Assembly: GCA_041477815.1 (NCBI GenBank)
Contig: JBGOUV010000039.1
Span: 1-26,711, forward strand
From: JBGOUV01 sp041477815
Lineage (GTDB): Bacteria; Acidobacteriota; Terriglobia; Bryobacterales; JACQDG01
Reading direction: 5' to 3'
DNA: 26,711 nt
This document shows positions 16,008 through 25,658 of this stretch, piece by piece (positions within the stretch are counted from its first letter, which is position 1; every line of letters begins with the position of its first letter). A program made the translations under genes and the position numbers. Below the pieces are notes generated by a model. That model made no database searches. It was given only the letters and a program-made list of their open reading frames with translations, and had not been told where the DNA came from.

Positions 16008-16757
16008 TTACTGCGTCAACGTGAAGTTGACGTCGATCTGTGTAATAACCTCCACCGGCTCGCCGTTAAGCAGAGTCGGCTTGTACCGCCACTTCTTCAC
16101 CGCCTCGAGGGCCGCCGGGATCAGCAGCGGGTGGCCGCTGACCACAGTGAGCTGCTCGATGTTGCCTTCTTTGCTGATGACGGCGTTCAGCTTCACCACG
16201 CCCTGAATACGCGCCTGCTTGGCTAGCGGCGGGTACACCGGGCTGGGCGTGAACAACTGCATGGCCTTCTGGACGTTGCCGCCCACGCGGATACGCTGGG
16301 GCGCGGCCGGCTTGGGAGCCTCGACCTTGGGAGGCGGCGGAGGAGCCACCGGGGCGGCCGAGATAATGCCGCCGATCACACCACCCACCGAGCCGCCCGG
16401 TACGCCGCCCGGCACGCCACCCACCACGCCCGAAATCGCCGCCGGCGGGGTGTCGTCTTCCCTAATGATGGCCACGTTCTTGGGAATAGCCTTGGGCTGC
16501 AGCAGCTTGCCGGCATCGAATTCCCGAGGCACCACCTTCTGGATCTTCACCACGGCGGGCGGAGGCGGTGGAGGGGGCGGCGGCGGAGGCGCCACCAGGT
16601 ACGACATCAATTGCGTCGCCGGCAGGGTGTTCGTATAGATCAGCGGAATCAGGATCAGAATCGTGATCCCGAAGCATTCCAGGACGAACGAGATCAGCAC
16701 CGTGTATTTCGTCTTCGTCTTGGTCCCTTGCAAGTCGAGCAGGCTCTGTTCAAACAT
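16008..16757 (-). CDS. tonB: TonB-family energy transducer
   Basis: The 249-residue protein has a cytoplasmic N-terminus, one membrane helix (about 18-42), a proline-rich periplasmic linker with eleven consecutive prolines at 57-67, a glycine/valine-rich stretch at about 110-130, a second proline run near 139-143, and a TonB C-terminal domain at about 170-249 with YPPLAKQARIQGVVKLNAVI and AVKKWRYKPTLLNGEPV. It transmits energy from ExbB-ExbD to outer-membrane receptors. The ATG at 16757 is chosen because GGGAGGG lies about eight bases upstream and the family begins close to the helix; a longer frame would run into secF. Only 17 bases separate it from the secF stop, so it is probably co-transcribed with the Sec genes. 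Confidence 0.93.
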   Translation of the reverse strand: MFEQSLLDLQGTKTKTKYTVLISFVLECFGITILILIPLIYTNTLPATQLMSYLVAPPPPPPPPPPPAVVKIQKVVPREFDAGKLLQPKAIPKNVAIIREDDTPPAAISGVVGGVPGGVPGGSVGGVIGGIISAAPVAPPPPPKVEAPKPAAPQRIRVGGNVQKAMQLFTPSPVYPPLAKQARIQGVVKLNAVISKEGNIEQLTVVSGHPLLIPAALEAVKKWRYKPTLLNGEPVEVITQIDVNFTLTQ

Positions 16758-16774
16758 ATGGATGCCCTCCCAAT

Positions 16775-17977
16775 TTATCTCCCGGCCACTTTCCTCCGGT
16801 TGGCCGCTTTGTCCACCACCACTGGCGCCCTGGCCGCCTTGCGCCGCGCCGTTACTCCCTGCCACCAGACCAACACCGGGCTGGCCACGAAGATCGAAGA
16901 GTACGTCCCCACGATCACGCCCGCCACCATGGCGAAAGAGAACCCGTTCAACACTTCCCCGCCGAACAGCCACAACGACAGCACCGTCAGAAACGTCAGC
17001 CCGGAGGTCAACACCGTCCGGCTCAGCGTCTGGTTGACGCTCGTATTGATCAGCGTTTCCAATTCCGTTCGCCGCATCAGCTTCAGGTTCTCGCGGATGC
17101 GGTCGAAAATCACGATCGTGTCGTTCATCGAGTAGCCGACCAGCGTCAGCAGAGCGGCTATGACGGTCAGCGAGATCTCCTTGTTCAGCAGGGAGAACAG
17201 GCCCACCGTGATGATCACGTCGTGAAAGACCGCCAGTACCGCCGCCACCCCGTAGATCATCTCGAAACGGAACCAGATGTATACCAGCATTCCGCCGAGA
17301 GCCAGCAGGGTGGCGCTGATCGCCTGGCGCTGCAACTCCTTACCCACCTTGGGGCCCACGATGGCCACGTGCTTGATCGTGAACTGCCCAAGATACGTGT
17401 CGTTCTTGAGAGCGGATAGGATATCAGGATTCACCCCCGGTAGGGAGGCTAATTCGTCAAAATTTTTAATCAGGCCCGAACGCGGGGAGGAGTTGCGGAA
17501 CTCGACCATCTCCTGGGCCAGCTTCTCGGACTGGTAGGGGGTGATCTTGGCGGCCGCCGCTCCGTTACGCAGGCGTTCGGCCAGGGCGCTGGCGCCGGCG
17601 TTGTTGAAGTCCACCTTATTGGGGTCCGAGCCCAGGGCCGACTCCAGCGCCTGGACAATGGCCACCCGCCCCTTCTGCAGGGACTCCTCCTCCGCCAAAG
17701 ACAGCCCGATCAACACCTGGTTGGTCTCCGGGCGGTCGTAGGGCTGCAGGGTGCTGCCGGTGAGACCCTTGGCATGCAGGGCCGCCCGGACCTTGTCCAG
17801 GGGCGGCGTGGTCTGGAACTTCACCTGCACTACGGTGCCGCCGCGGAAGTCGATCCCGTATAGCGGCCCCTTGATGGCGAGGCTCACAATCCCGGCCAGG
17901 CTCAACACCACCGAGGCGCCGATGAAGTAAAGCTTCTTGCTTAAGAAATCGAAATTCGTGTTGGCAAACAGTTGCAT
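16775..17977 (-). CDS. secF: Protein translocase subunit SecF
   Basis: The 400-residue inner-membrane protein is SecF, which with SecD uses the proton motive force to help exported proteins leave the SecYEG channel. It has six membrane segments, a first periplasmic loop with IDFRGGTVVQVKF, and the RND-type motifs GYSMNDTIVIFDRIREN and LNGFSFAMVAGVIVGTYSSI. The ATG at 17977 gives MQLFANTNFDFLSKK, the usual SecF start; a GTG 39 bases upstream would also be in frame. It lacks an obvious Shine-Dalgarno and lies 73 bases after secD. Relative to short SecF forms (about 310 residues), an insertion of about 80 residues follows the first periplasmic segment (about residues 105-180). Confidence 0.95.
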   Translation of the reverse strand: MQLFANTNFDFLSKKLYFIGASVVLSLAGIVSLAIKGPLYGIDFRGGTVVQVKFQTTPPLDKVRAALHAKGLTGSTLQPYDRPETNQVLIGLSLAEEESLQKGRVAIVQALESALGSDPNKVDFNNAGASALAERLRNGAAAAKITPYQSEKLAQEMVEFRNSSPRSGLIKNFDELASLPGVNPDILSALKNDTYLGQFTIKHVAIVGPKVGKELQRQAISATLLALGGMLVYIWFRFEMIYGVAAVLAVFHDVIITVGLFSLLNKEISLTVIAALLTLVGYSMNDTIVIFDRIRENLKLMRRTELETLINTSVNQTLSRTVLTSGLTFLTVLSLWLFGGEVLNGFSFAMVAGVIVGTYSSIFVASPVLVWWQGVTARRKAARAPVVVDKAANRRKVAGR

Positions 17978-18050
17978 TCGAAACACACGACTCGTGGGCG
18001 CCGATAGGGTGGACACCGCCGAGTCCCGATAAGTTCCCGCTCCCTTCTCT

Positions 18051-19676
18051 CTAGATACTCAACTCGGTGACTTGCTGCCGGCCGCTGAGCTCCCAGTCAA
18101 AGATCACCCGGCTGACAAAGACCGCGGTGAACAAGTTGGCCAGCAGACCAATCACCAGGGTCACGGCAAACCCCCGCACCGGACCGGTCCCGAACATGAA
18201 CAGGAAGGCGCAGGACACGATGGTGGTCACGTGGGTGTCGATGATGGTCAAAAATGCCTTGTTGAAGCCGGCATCCACGGCGGCGACCACGGTCTTGCCG
18301 CCCCGCAACTCTTCCCGAATGCGCTCGAAGATCAGCACGTTGGAGTCCACCGCCATGCCGATGGTCAGGATCACCCCGGCAATGCCCGGCAGGGTCAGGG
18401 TGGCGCCGAAATACCCCAGCGCCGCCATCAGAATAATAACGTTGAGGACCAGGGCCAAAACGGCATTGATGCCGGCCCGCCGATAATAAACCAGCATGAA
18501 CACGACGACGGCGGCCAGCCCGGCGATGCCGCTGATGATGCCCTGGCGGATGGAATCCGCCCCCAGCGACGCTCCCACCGTCCGCTCCTCCATCGGCAGG
18601 ACGCTGGCGGGCAGCGAACCGGCCCGCAGCACCAGGGCCAGGTCGCTGGCCTCCTGCTGGTTGCGGAGGTTGTCGATGCTGCCCTGGTCTTCGATCCGGC
18701 TCTTGATGACGGCCACGCTGCGGATCTTGCGGTCGAGCACGATGGCCAGATTGTTGCCGACATTGGCTTCGGTGAAGCGGCCAAAGCGCTGGCCGGCCTC
18801 GACCGAGAGGGAGAATTCAGTGGCCCAGCCCCGGCTGGTCGAGCTCTGGGACTCGCGGGCGTTGCGCAGGTCGCGGCCGGTAATGACCGAGCTGCGCGAG
18901 ACGATGTACCAGCGCTCCTCGGGCTGGGAGGCGCCGCGCTCCAGGTACCGCAGCACCTCGCTATTCTCGGGCAAGACGCCGCCGTGGGCGGCCAGAGCGC
19001 CCTCTACCGAGGGGTAGGGTCCGGCCTTTTCCTCGCGGATCTCCAGCAAAGCCGTGGTCTGGAGGATTTCGCGGACCCGGGCCGGGTCATCCACGCCCGG
19101 AAGCTGCACCTGGATCTCGTACTCGGCGTCGGCGCGGCCCCGCTGCTGGATCGACTCCTCGGCCAGCCCCAACCCGCTGATCCGGTTCGACAGCGTCTGA
19201 ATGGTCTGGGCCACGGTGTCGCGCTTCATCTGCGCCAGAAACGCGGGCCGCAGCACCACGCGCCAGGTGGAGGCGTCCACCGGCTGGTAGGTCCATTCCT
19301 GGAAGCGGTCGTCGATGATCCCTTTAAAGTCGCTGGAGCGCTCCGGCGGCAGACCCTTCACGTTGATCTGGATGGTGTCGGTTTCCTCTATCTTCTGGGG
19401 GTTGTTGCGGTCCACGGAGGCGACGGTGATGTTCTGCTTGCTGAACTCGGTGCGCAGGCGGTCCATGGCCTGGTCGGCGTGGGCCCGTACGGCGTCCTGC
19501 ACCTGTACCTGCAACACCAGGTGCGAGCCGCCCTTCAGGTCCAGACCCAGGCGGATCCGCTTCTGGATGTTCGCCGCCAGCTCGGCCCTGGAGCGGGGGA
19601 GCTCGATGATGCCGTAGACGCACCCCAGCACCACGATTAGGATAAAGATGAACTTATATAGGATAGGTCGGGGCAT
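18051..19676 (-). CDS. secD: Protein translocase subunit SecD
   Basis: The 541-residue protein is SecD, the partner of SecF. An N-terminal helix (YKFIFILIVVLGCVYGII) precedes the large periplasmic P1 domain with IRLGLDLKGGSHLVLQV at about 41-57 and LGLAEESIQQRGRADAEYEIQ. Five C-terminal membrane helices follow from about residue 370, with GMAVDSNVLIFERIREELRG as the conserved proton-pathway motif, and FGTGPVRGFAVTLVIG near the end. Length matches the typical 500-620. It starts three bases after the yajC stop, and the order tgt-yajC-secD-secF is the classical conserved cluster. Confidence 0.96.
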   Translation of the reverse strand: MPRPILYKFIFILIVVLGCVYGIIELPRSRAELAANIQKRIRLGLDLKGGSHLVLQVQVQDAVRAHADQAMDRLRTEFSKQNITVASVDRNNPQKIEETDTIQINVKGLPPERSSDFKGIIDDRFQEWTYQPVDASTWRVVLRPAFLAQMKRDTVAQTIQTLSNRISGLGLAEESIQQRGRADAEYEIQVQLPGVDDPARVREILQTTALLEIREEKAGPYPSVEGALAAHGGVLPENSEVLRYLERGASQPEERWYIVSRSSVITGRDLRNARESQSSTSRGWATEFSLSVEAGQRFGRFTEANVGNNLAIVLDRKIRSVAVIKSRIEDQGSIDNLRNQQEASDLALVLRAGSLPASVLPMEERTVGASLGADSIRQGIISGIAGLAAVVVFMLVYYRRAGINAVLALVLNVIILMAALGYFGATLTLPGIAGVILTIGMAVDSNVLIFERIREELRGGKTVVAAVDAGFNKAFLTIIDTHVTTIVSCAFLFMFGTGPVRGFAVTLVIGLLANLFTAVFVSRVIFDWELSGRQQVTELSI

Positions 19677-19679
19677 GCG

Positions 19680-20003
19680 CTACTTTTTCTCCTCGGCGCC
19701 GACCACGCTGGCCACCGCGCTGCGGGCGAACATGAGCTTGACGTTATCCGGCTTGACCCGCAAGACGATGGTGCTGTCCTCGTTGAGGCCCACGATGGTG
19801 CCGACGATGCCGCCGTTGGTCACCACCTGGTCGCCGTTCTGCAGGTTGTTCAGCATCTCCTTCTGCTTCTTCTGCCGGCGCTGCATGGGCATGAAGAGCA
19901 CAAAGTAAAAGATGACGAAAATGAGGATGAACGGCAGGAACTGGGCTATTCCCGGCGGCGCGGGCGCTTGCAACAAAACGGCCATTGGAGCGTTCATCAC
20001 CAT
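19680..20003 (-). CDS. yajC: Preprotein translocase subunit YajC
   Basis: The 107-residue protein has one membrane helix (about 20-38, FLPFILIFVIFYFVLFMPM) followed by QRRQKKQKEMLNNLQNGDQV and VTNGGIVGTIVGL, the diagnostic YajC core. It associates with SecD-SecF in the inner membrane. It starts four bases after the tgt stop. Two further in-frame ATGs at codons 3 and 7 leave the precise start open; GAAGAG precedes the first one at a reasonable distance. Confidence 0.95.
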   Translation of the reverse strand: MVMNAPMAVLLQAPAPPGIAQFLPFILIFVIFYFVLFMPMQRRQKKQKEMLNNLQNGDQVVTNGGIVGTIVGLNEDSTIVLRVKPDNVKLMFARSAVASVVGAEEKK

Positions 20004-20007
20004 TCGA

Positions 20008-21126
20008 CTACTCTTCGTCCACCCTCTGCAAGAGGAAAGATTTCAGGAGGTTCGGGAGGTTGTCAAGCATTATAGCATCCCTGATCCGCCGCATTCTGTC
20101 AAGGTAGATCCATACATTGTGACACGTGGCCAGCGTGGAAAACAGGATCTCGCCGGTCAGGAATAGGTGGCGCAGATAGGACCGGGAGTACCGGGCGCAG
20201 GTGGGGCACAGACATCTTTCGTCGATAGGCCGCGAATCGTCCCGGTACTGGCGGTGCTTGATGACCAGCCGGCCACTATTTGTAAACAAATACCCGTTGC
20301 GGGCGTTGCGGGTGGGGAGCACGCAGTCCATCATGTCCACCCCCCGGGCGACGTACTCGCCCAGCTCCTCCAGCATCCCGACGCCCATGCAGTAACGGGG
20401 CCGGTCGCGCGGGAGGAGGTCTTCGGTGGACTCCACCATCTCCAGGCTTACCGTCCGGGGCTCGCCGACCGAAAGACCGCCCAGGGCGTAGCCGTCGGCG
20501 TCGAGGTCCCGCAGGCGGCGGGCGCAGTCCTGGCGCAAAGCGGCGAACATGGAACCCTGCACAACCGGAAACACGCCGGCCTGGCGGTGAGCAAAGCTGC
20601 GGACGGCCCACCGTACGGTCCGCTCCATCGACTGGCGGGCGTGCTCCTGGGTCGCCGGGTAGGCGGTACATTCGTCCAGCACCATGCGGATGTCCGAACC
20701 CAGGGCCTCCTGGACGTCAAGGGCCGATTCCGGGGTCAGGCGGTGCTCGGCCCCGTCCAGGTGGGAGCGAAACACCACGCCGTCCTCGGTAATCTGACGC
20801 AGGGTGCTGAGGCTGAAGACCTGGAAGCCGCCGGAGTCGGTAAGGATGGCCCGCGGCCAGCTCATGAAGCGGTGCAAGCCACCGAGCTGGGCGATGAGCT
20901 CGTGTCCGGGCCGGATCAACAGATGATACGTGTTGGCCAGGAGGATACGGACGCCGAGGTCGCGCTCCAGCATGTCCTGGGGAAGGCCCTTGACCGACCC
21001 TTGGGTTCCCACCGGCATGAAGACGGGCGTCTCCACCACGCCATGAGCGGTATGGAGGAGTCCGGCGCGGGCCCGGGTGTGGGGACACTCCCGCAGAACC
21101 TCGAAGCGAACCCCGCGTTCCGTCAT
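20008..21126 (-). CDS. tgt: tRNA-guanine transglycosylase (queuine tRNA-ribosyltransferase)
   Basis: The 372-residue enzyme exchanges guanine at wobble position 34 of tRNAs with GUN anticodons for the queuosine precursor preQ1. Family motifs run in order: ETPVFMPVGTQGSVKGL, LANTYHLLIRPG, LTDSGGFQVFSLS (general-base Asp near residue 96), GSDIRMVLDECT, ALGGLSVGEP, and MDCVLPTRNARNGYLF with the nucleophilic Asp. The zinc site is CLCPTC plus a further Cys and His in the following ATCHN. Length is typical (370-380). The ATG overlaps the stop of the Yip1-family gene as ATGA. It is the first gene of the tgt-yajC-secDF block. Confidence 0.97.
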   Translation of the reverse strand: MTERGVRFEVLRECPHTRARAGLLHTAHGVVETPVFMPVGTQGSVKGLPQDMLERDLGVRILLANTYHLLIRPGHELIAQLGGLHRFMSWPRAILTDSGGFQVFSLSTLRQITEDGVVFRSHLDGAEHRLTPESALDVQEALGSDIRMVLDECTAYPATQEHARQSMERTVRWAVRSFAHRQAGVFPVVQGSMFAALRQDCARRLRDLDADGYALGGLSVGEPRTVSLEMVESTEDLLPRDRPRYCMGVGMLEELGEYVARGVDMMDCVLPTRNARNGYLFTNSGRLVIKHRQYRDDSRPIDERCLCPTCARYSRSYLRHLFLTGEILFSTLATCHNVWIYLDRMRRIRDAIMLDNLPNLLKSFLLQRVDEE

Positions 21127-21851
21127 GCCTGCAGCGGCTTGACGACGAGCACCCAGAGCAGCCAGGGCGCCACGATGGCCGGCAGCACCGCCACCTTGCT
21201 TTTCCCGGTGAGACGAGAGAGACCGATCGCCAGCAGTCCGATCACCCAGAATGAAAACAGGTCGAAGCCGGAGGCCGCGGCATACAGTTTGGGCTGCTCC
21301 GCCGAGTCGAACAAGAAGCTGAGGTTCGAAAGGGCGACGATGTTCTGCATGTCGATCGTGTCGGGCTCCTTGGCCAGGAGGATGGGGATGCTGAGCAGAC
21401 CGACGATGGCGTGGGGCACCCAGGCATGGGATACGATGGCCAGCAACTGCTTGAACCGGGCCTTGGCGCCGAATACCACGTTCGAGATGAGCAAGAAGAA
21501 GCCGCTGGTCCCGAGCAGTATCAGAGTCGGGACAACCACCGCGCCTCCCACGAACAGATAAGAGCTGACCTTCACCGACATCTCGATGGCCTGCTCGCGG
21601 CGCTCGGCGGGAATCTGCTCCATGCGCGGGTTGTTCTCCATCTTGTGGCGCATGAATTGTTCGATGACGCCGCGCTGCATCGCTAGGGCCATGACCCCCA
21701 CGCCGATGATGATCACCAGCAGGAAGGCGGGCAGGAAACGTGGGCGGCGGCAGAGGTCTTCCATCGTGGACCCGGGAGAAAAGAGGGCGCCCAGGATGGA
21801 ATTGGTCCTGGATTCCGGCTCGCCGGAGGCGGCAGGGGCGGGGGTGGCCAT
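21123..21851 (-). CDS. Yip1-family multi-pass membrane protein
   Basis: The 242-residue protein has an N-terminal cytoplasmic stretch with SILGALFSPGSTMEDLCRRP, the entry motif of bacterial YIP1-domain proteins, then about five membrane helices beginning at FLPAFLLVIIIGVGVMALAM. The ATG at 21851 follows AAGGAG by six bases; the longer open frame upstream overlaps the adjacent pseudogene and lacks coding character. Its stop overlaps the tgt ATG, so the two are probably co-translated. The bacterial family has no defined biochemical role that I can name. Alternative names would only be 'membrane protein'. Confidence 0.8.
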   Translation of the reverse strand: MATPAPAASGEPESRTNSILGALFSPGSTMEDLCRRPRFLPAFLLVIIIGVGVMALAMQRGVIEQFMRHKMENNPRMEQIPAERREQAIEMSVKVSSYLFVGGAVVVPTLILLGTSGFFLLISNVVFGAKARFKQLLAIVSHAWVPHAIVGLLSIPILLAKEPDTIDMQNIVALSNLSFLFDSAEQPKLYAAASGFDLFSFWVIGLLAIGLSRLTGKSKVAVLPAIVAPWLLWVLVVKPLQA

Positions 21852-21891
21852 GGAGACTCCTTGTTGGTGCGCCCCCAGTGTACTGCGGCTT

Positions 21892-22229
21892 TCACCCCTT
21901 GTCGAGAACCAGAAGGTCCAGCTCCGGATCGCTGGTGAACCCCGCAATCCGGATGGCTTCTCTCCGCAGGACCGCTTCGACGTCTTTCGTTCGATGAATC
22001 CATCTGCGGAGCGACATGACGTTGGGTGGCGGACCCAGCGTCGTGGCCAATTCGAAAAAGTCGGAATCGGCGCTTACGATCGCGAAGTCCCTCGCCTTGG
22101 CGTAGTTCCCAACCGCAGCGTCGGGGCTTTCCAGAAGTCCGGCTTCGGCCGCAGGAAGCCATCCAGGGTACAGGTCCCCAGCCGCGTAACCAGTTTGCGC
22201 GAGAGGTTCTCGTCGCAGAGCAGTTTCAC
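21892..22229 (-). pseudogene. Frameshifted DUF5615 (PIN/Mut7-C-like) toxin
   Basis: A GTG at 22229 starts VKLLCDENLSRKLVTRLG, the typical N-terminus of DUF5615 PIN-like proteins with the metal-binding Asp-Glu-Asn. The frame then fails. In the -1 frame the sequence resumes exactly where the family would, with DLYPG, then EAGLLESPDAAV, YAKARDFAIVSADSDFFELA and LRRWIHRTKD, and ends at a TGA at 21892. Restoring one G in the run of four at 22176-22179 joins both halves into a normal 113-residue toxin. The start overlaps the DUF433 remnant's stop as GTGA, the usual antitoxin-toxin arrangement. The lesion could be a sequencing error, but the neighbour carries two independent lesions. Confidence 0.85.
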
Positions 22230-22434
22230 AGCGCCAGGCGTTTGCCGAGCCGCGCCGCATACTCGTAGACGGCCCGGAAGTCGTCGCGCTCAAGCTCGAG
22301 ACAGTCCGAGATAATCTCGGCCTCGGTCATCCCAGCCGCGAGTCAGTTCAGAACCTCCCACACCGTAATGCGAGTCCCCGCATGCAGGGCTGTCCGGAGC
22401 GTTTGCCGGGCTCGATGGTGATGCGAGAGCTCAC
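22226..22434 (-). pseudogene. Degenerate DUF433 antitoxin
   Basis: From a GTG at 22434 the frame reads VSSRITIEPGKRSGQPCMRG, the beginning of a DUF433 protein, then shifts. One base appears to be missing near 22369-22373; in the restored frame the text continues RITVWEVLN, then a TGA at 22345-22343 where the family has Trp, then LAAGMTEAEIISDCLELERD and a YEYAARLGKRLAL end. DUF433 proteins are antitoxins of DUF5615 PIN-like toxins, and the broken toxin follows directly. Two independent lesions in about 200 bases indicate real decay. A GAGGTGAG precedes the start. Confidence 0.8.
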
Positions 22435-22582
22435 CTCACCAGAATGTCAACCTGGCGTCGTAGCACGAGAGCGGTAGCGCGCTAGAGGCGCGCTGACGGT
22501 CCTCGCACTCTTGGCAGTCCCTGGCAAAACCCCACACGCCTCTATTCGGGTTCGGCAAACCCTTGATTCGGCAGACGTTATG

Positions 22583-22600
22583 GAGCGCCAATTGGCGCTC
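22583..22600. repeat. Perfect 18-bp palindrome upstream of the CocE-type hydrolase
   Basis: gagcgccaattggcgctc is a perfect nine-plus-nine palindrome, 124 bases before the hydrolase ATG. Another inverted repeat with seven-base arms agcgcgc and gcgcgct lies at 22476-22494. The rest of 22435-22723 shows no gene I can support. The palindrome has the size and symmetry of a dimeric repressor site, but no cognate regulator is seen, so its function is open. Confidence 0.4.
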
Positions 22601-22723
22601 GATGACTTCTGCCACGGGCTTATAGCGCACTACCCGAAAGCGCGCCGATGAAACGTCGCCGGCAGGCTGCGGAAGCGAAACTCTTATCGAGCCGGAATCT
22701 TGATTTAGTAAACTAGGCATACG

Positions 22724-24655
<1,932 letters not shown>

Positions 24656-24706
24656 CTCGCGAGGAAGCTTGCCCCGCCCAGGCAAATCCGCTACAGGGGG
24701 ATCAGG

Positions 24707-24967
24707 ATGAACGTCTCTCTGCCCCCGGAACTCGAGCGGCTGGTTGCCGAGAAAGTCGACAGCGGCGGGTACCAGTCGGCGAGCGAGGTGATCTGCGACG
24801 CCCTCCAACTGCTGCGGGATCGCGACCAGCGGCGGCTGGAGGACCTTCGAAGAGACATTGCGATCGGTCTGGATCAGGCTGATCGCGGCGAGATTGCTCC
24901 TATGGATATGGATGCGATCCGATCGGAAGCCCGTCGCCGGCTGGCCCAGGCTCCCCCTCGGGACTGA
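24707..24967 (+). CDS. ParD-family antitoxin, apparently orphan
   Basis: The 86-residue protein begins MNVSLPPELERLVAEKVDSG with YQSASEVICDALQLLRD, the ribbon-helix-helix of ParD/CopG antitoxins, and continues with a toxin-binding segment, RRDIAIGLDQADRGEIAPMD. GGGG precedes the ATG at a plausible distance. Such antitoxins bind their own promoter and neutralise a ParE RNA-gyrase-type toxin encoded directly downstream. Here the next bases give an ATG immediately after the stop (24968) that yields only MGPFTVR before losing any ParE resemblance, then a convergent VapC pseudogene. It therefore looks like an antitoxin left behind after loss of its toxin. Confidence 0.85.
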   Translation: MNVSLPPELERLVAEKVDSGGYQSASEVICDALQLLRDRDQRRLEDLRRDIAIGLDQADRGEIAPMDMDAIRSEARRRLAQAPPRD

Positions 24968-24999
24968 ATGGGGCCCTTCACAGTCCGGTCACGCACGAG

Positions 25000-25396
25000 T
25001 CAAATCAGGGCCACCACGAACCTCAAACGGTCCAGGTGATCGAAGTCTTTCCGGTTGTTGGTTGCCAACGGGAGGTTAAGGTGCAGGGCAGTGGCTGCAA
25101 TCCACGCGTCTTCCTGGGAAATCCGGCGACCCTTTGGATGTTGACTCCTCCATAACAGCGCCCCAGAGCCGGCACAATTCTCGCGTGGAGTTCACGACCT
25201 CGTACTTGTTGAGGTGCCGGCGCATGCGATGCTGTAATCTCTCTCCCCACTTGGCAGCCGCCATACCGTGCTCGATCTCGGCGAGCGTCATGAATGCGAT
25301 GAAGAGAGGATGGCCTTCTAAAGCGGGAATGAATGGATCTGCGAGGGGATGAAGCTTGAATATGTGGCAGACAACATCTGTATCGACGAGAATCAA
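25000..25396 (-). pseudogene. Frameshifted VapC-type PIN toxin
   Basis: A TTG at 25396 starts ILVDTDVVCHIFKLHPLADPF, with the first PIN-domain Asp residues, followed by FIAFMTLAEIEHGMAAAKWG with the conserved Glu. After VMEESTSKG the frame drifts. Deleting the extra base at about 25129 restores RRISQEDAWIAATALHLNLP and LATNNRKDFDHLDRLRF, which carries the remaining conserved Asp residues and the normal VapC C-terminus, ending at a TGA at 25000. PIN toxins are Mg-dependent RNases, usually cutting tRNA or rRNA; this one would be truncated before the last acidic residues and is presumably inactive. The start overlaps the stop of the antitoxin as TTGA. Confidence 0.85.
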
Positions 25397-25590
25397 TCAG
25401 GGTGATCCTGCGATGCGGCTGCTCTCTGGCGGCGTAGCTCGTGAAGAAGGGCGACAAACTCCTCCGCGCCGGGATGGTCGCTCTCGGCGTCTTCCAACAA
25501 CTGCTCGCGGGTGATCCCCAGCTTATGGCTGGGCTCAGGCTCCCCTTCCATTACCCCGCGGCTGACCTTGCTTCGATTCCTCGGGTCCAC
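25393..25590 (-). CDS. Putative VapB-like antitoxin
   Basis: A small protein of about 65 residues precedes the VapC pseudogene with a four-base overlap, the normal place for its antitoxin. The C-terminal half (LGITREQLLEDAESDHPGAEEFVALLHELRRQRAA) is acidic and helical, as expected of a toxin-binding tail. I do not recognise a DNA-binding fold in the short N-terminus. The start is uncertain: a GTG at 25590 lies six bases after a perfect minus-strand TATAAT, which would make the mRNA leaderless; a TTG at 25617 lies upstream of that box, and an in-frame ATG inside would leave 52 residues. No Shine-Dalgarno supports any of these. Family call by position. Confidence 0.55.
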   Translation of the reverse strand: MDPRNRSKVSRGVMEGEPEPSHKLGITREQLLEDAESDHPGAEEFVALLHELRRQRAAASQDHPD

Positions 25591-25596
25591 GTCTGT

Positions 25597-25602
25597 ATTA
25601 TA
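25597..25602 (-). promoter_or_regulatory. -10 box of the antitoxin gene
   Basis: TATAAT on the minus strand ends six bases before the GTG at 25590. I cannot find a convincing -35 at 16-18 bases, so the promoter may need an activator or use another sigma factor. It stands back to back with the his promoter, 17 bases away. Confidence 0.4.
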
Positions 25603-25619
25603 TCCTGCATGAAGCAAGA

Positions 25620-25649
25620 TTGACGACTCCTCCCCACCTCGCGTATACT
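25620..25649 (+). promoter_or_regulatory. Sigma-70 promoter of the his operon
   Basis: TTGACG (25620-25625) and TATACT (25644-25649), separated by 18 bases, each match five of six consensus positions, the best promoter in the window. Transcription should begin near 25656-25659, that is at or just before the ATG of the leader peptide at 25659. Confidence 0.75.
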
Positions 25650-25658
25650 AATAGCTTC

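Noticed and set aside
16557..16590. Tandem-looking ggc/gga tract in tonB.
   Set aside because: It encodes the eleven-proline linker expected in TonB, so I do not treat it as an independent repeat.
17978..18016. Longer GTG start for secF.
   Set aside because: It adds 13 residues not typical of SecF and has no ribosome site; the ATG at 17977 gives the family start.
22436..22720. A 94-codon minus-strand frame ending just before the DUF433 remnant, with a CxxC.
   Set aside because: Its ATG lies three bases from the divergent hydrolase ATG, its codon use lacks the strong GC3 bias of the neighbours, and I recognise no family. It may be a remnant, but I cannot support a gene.
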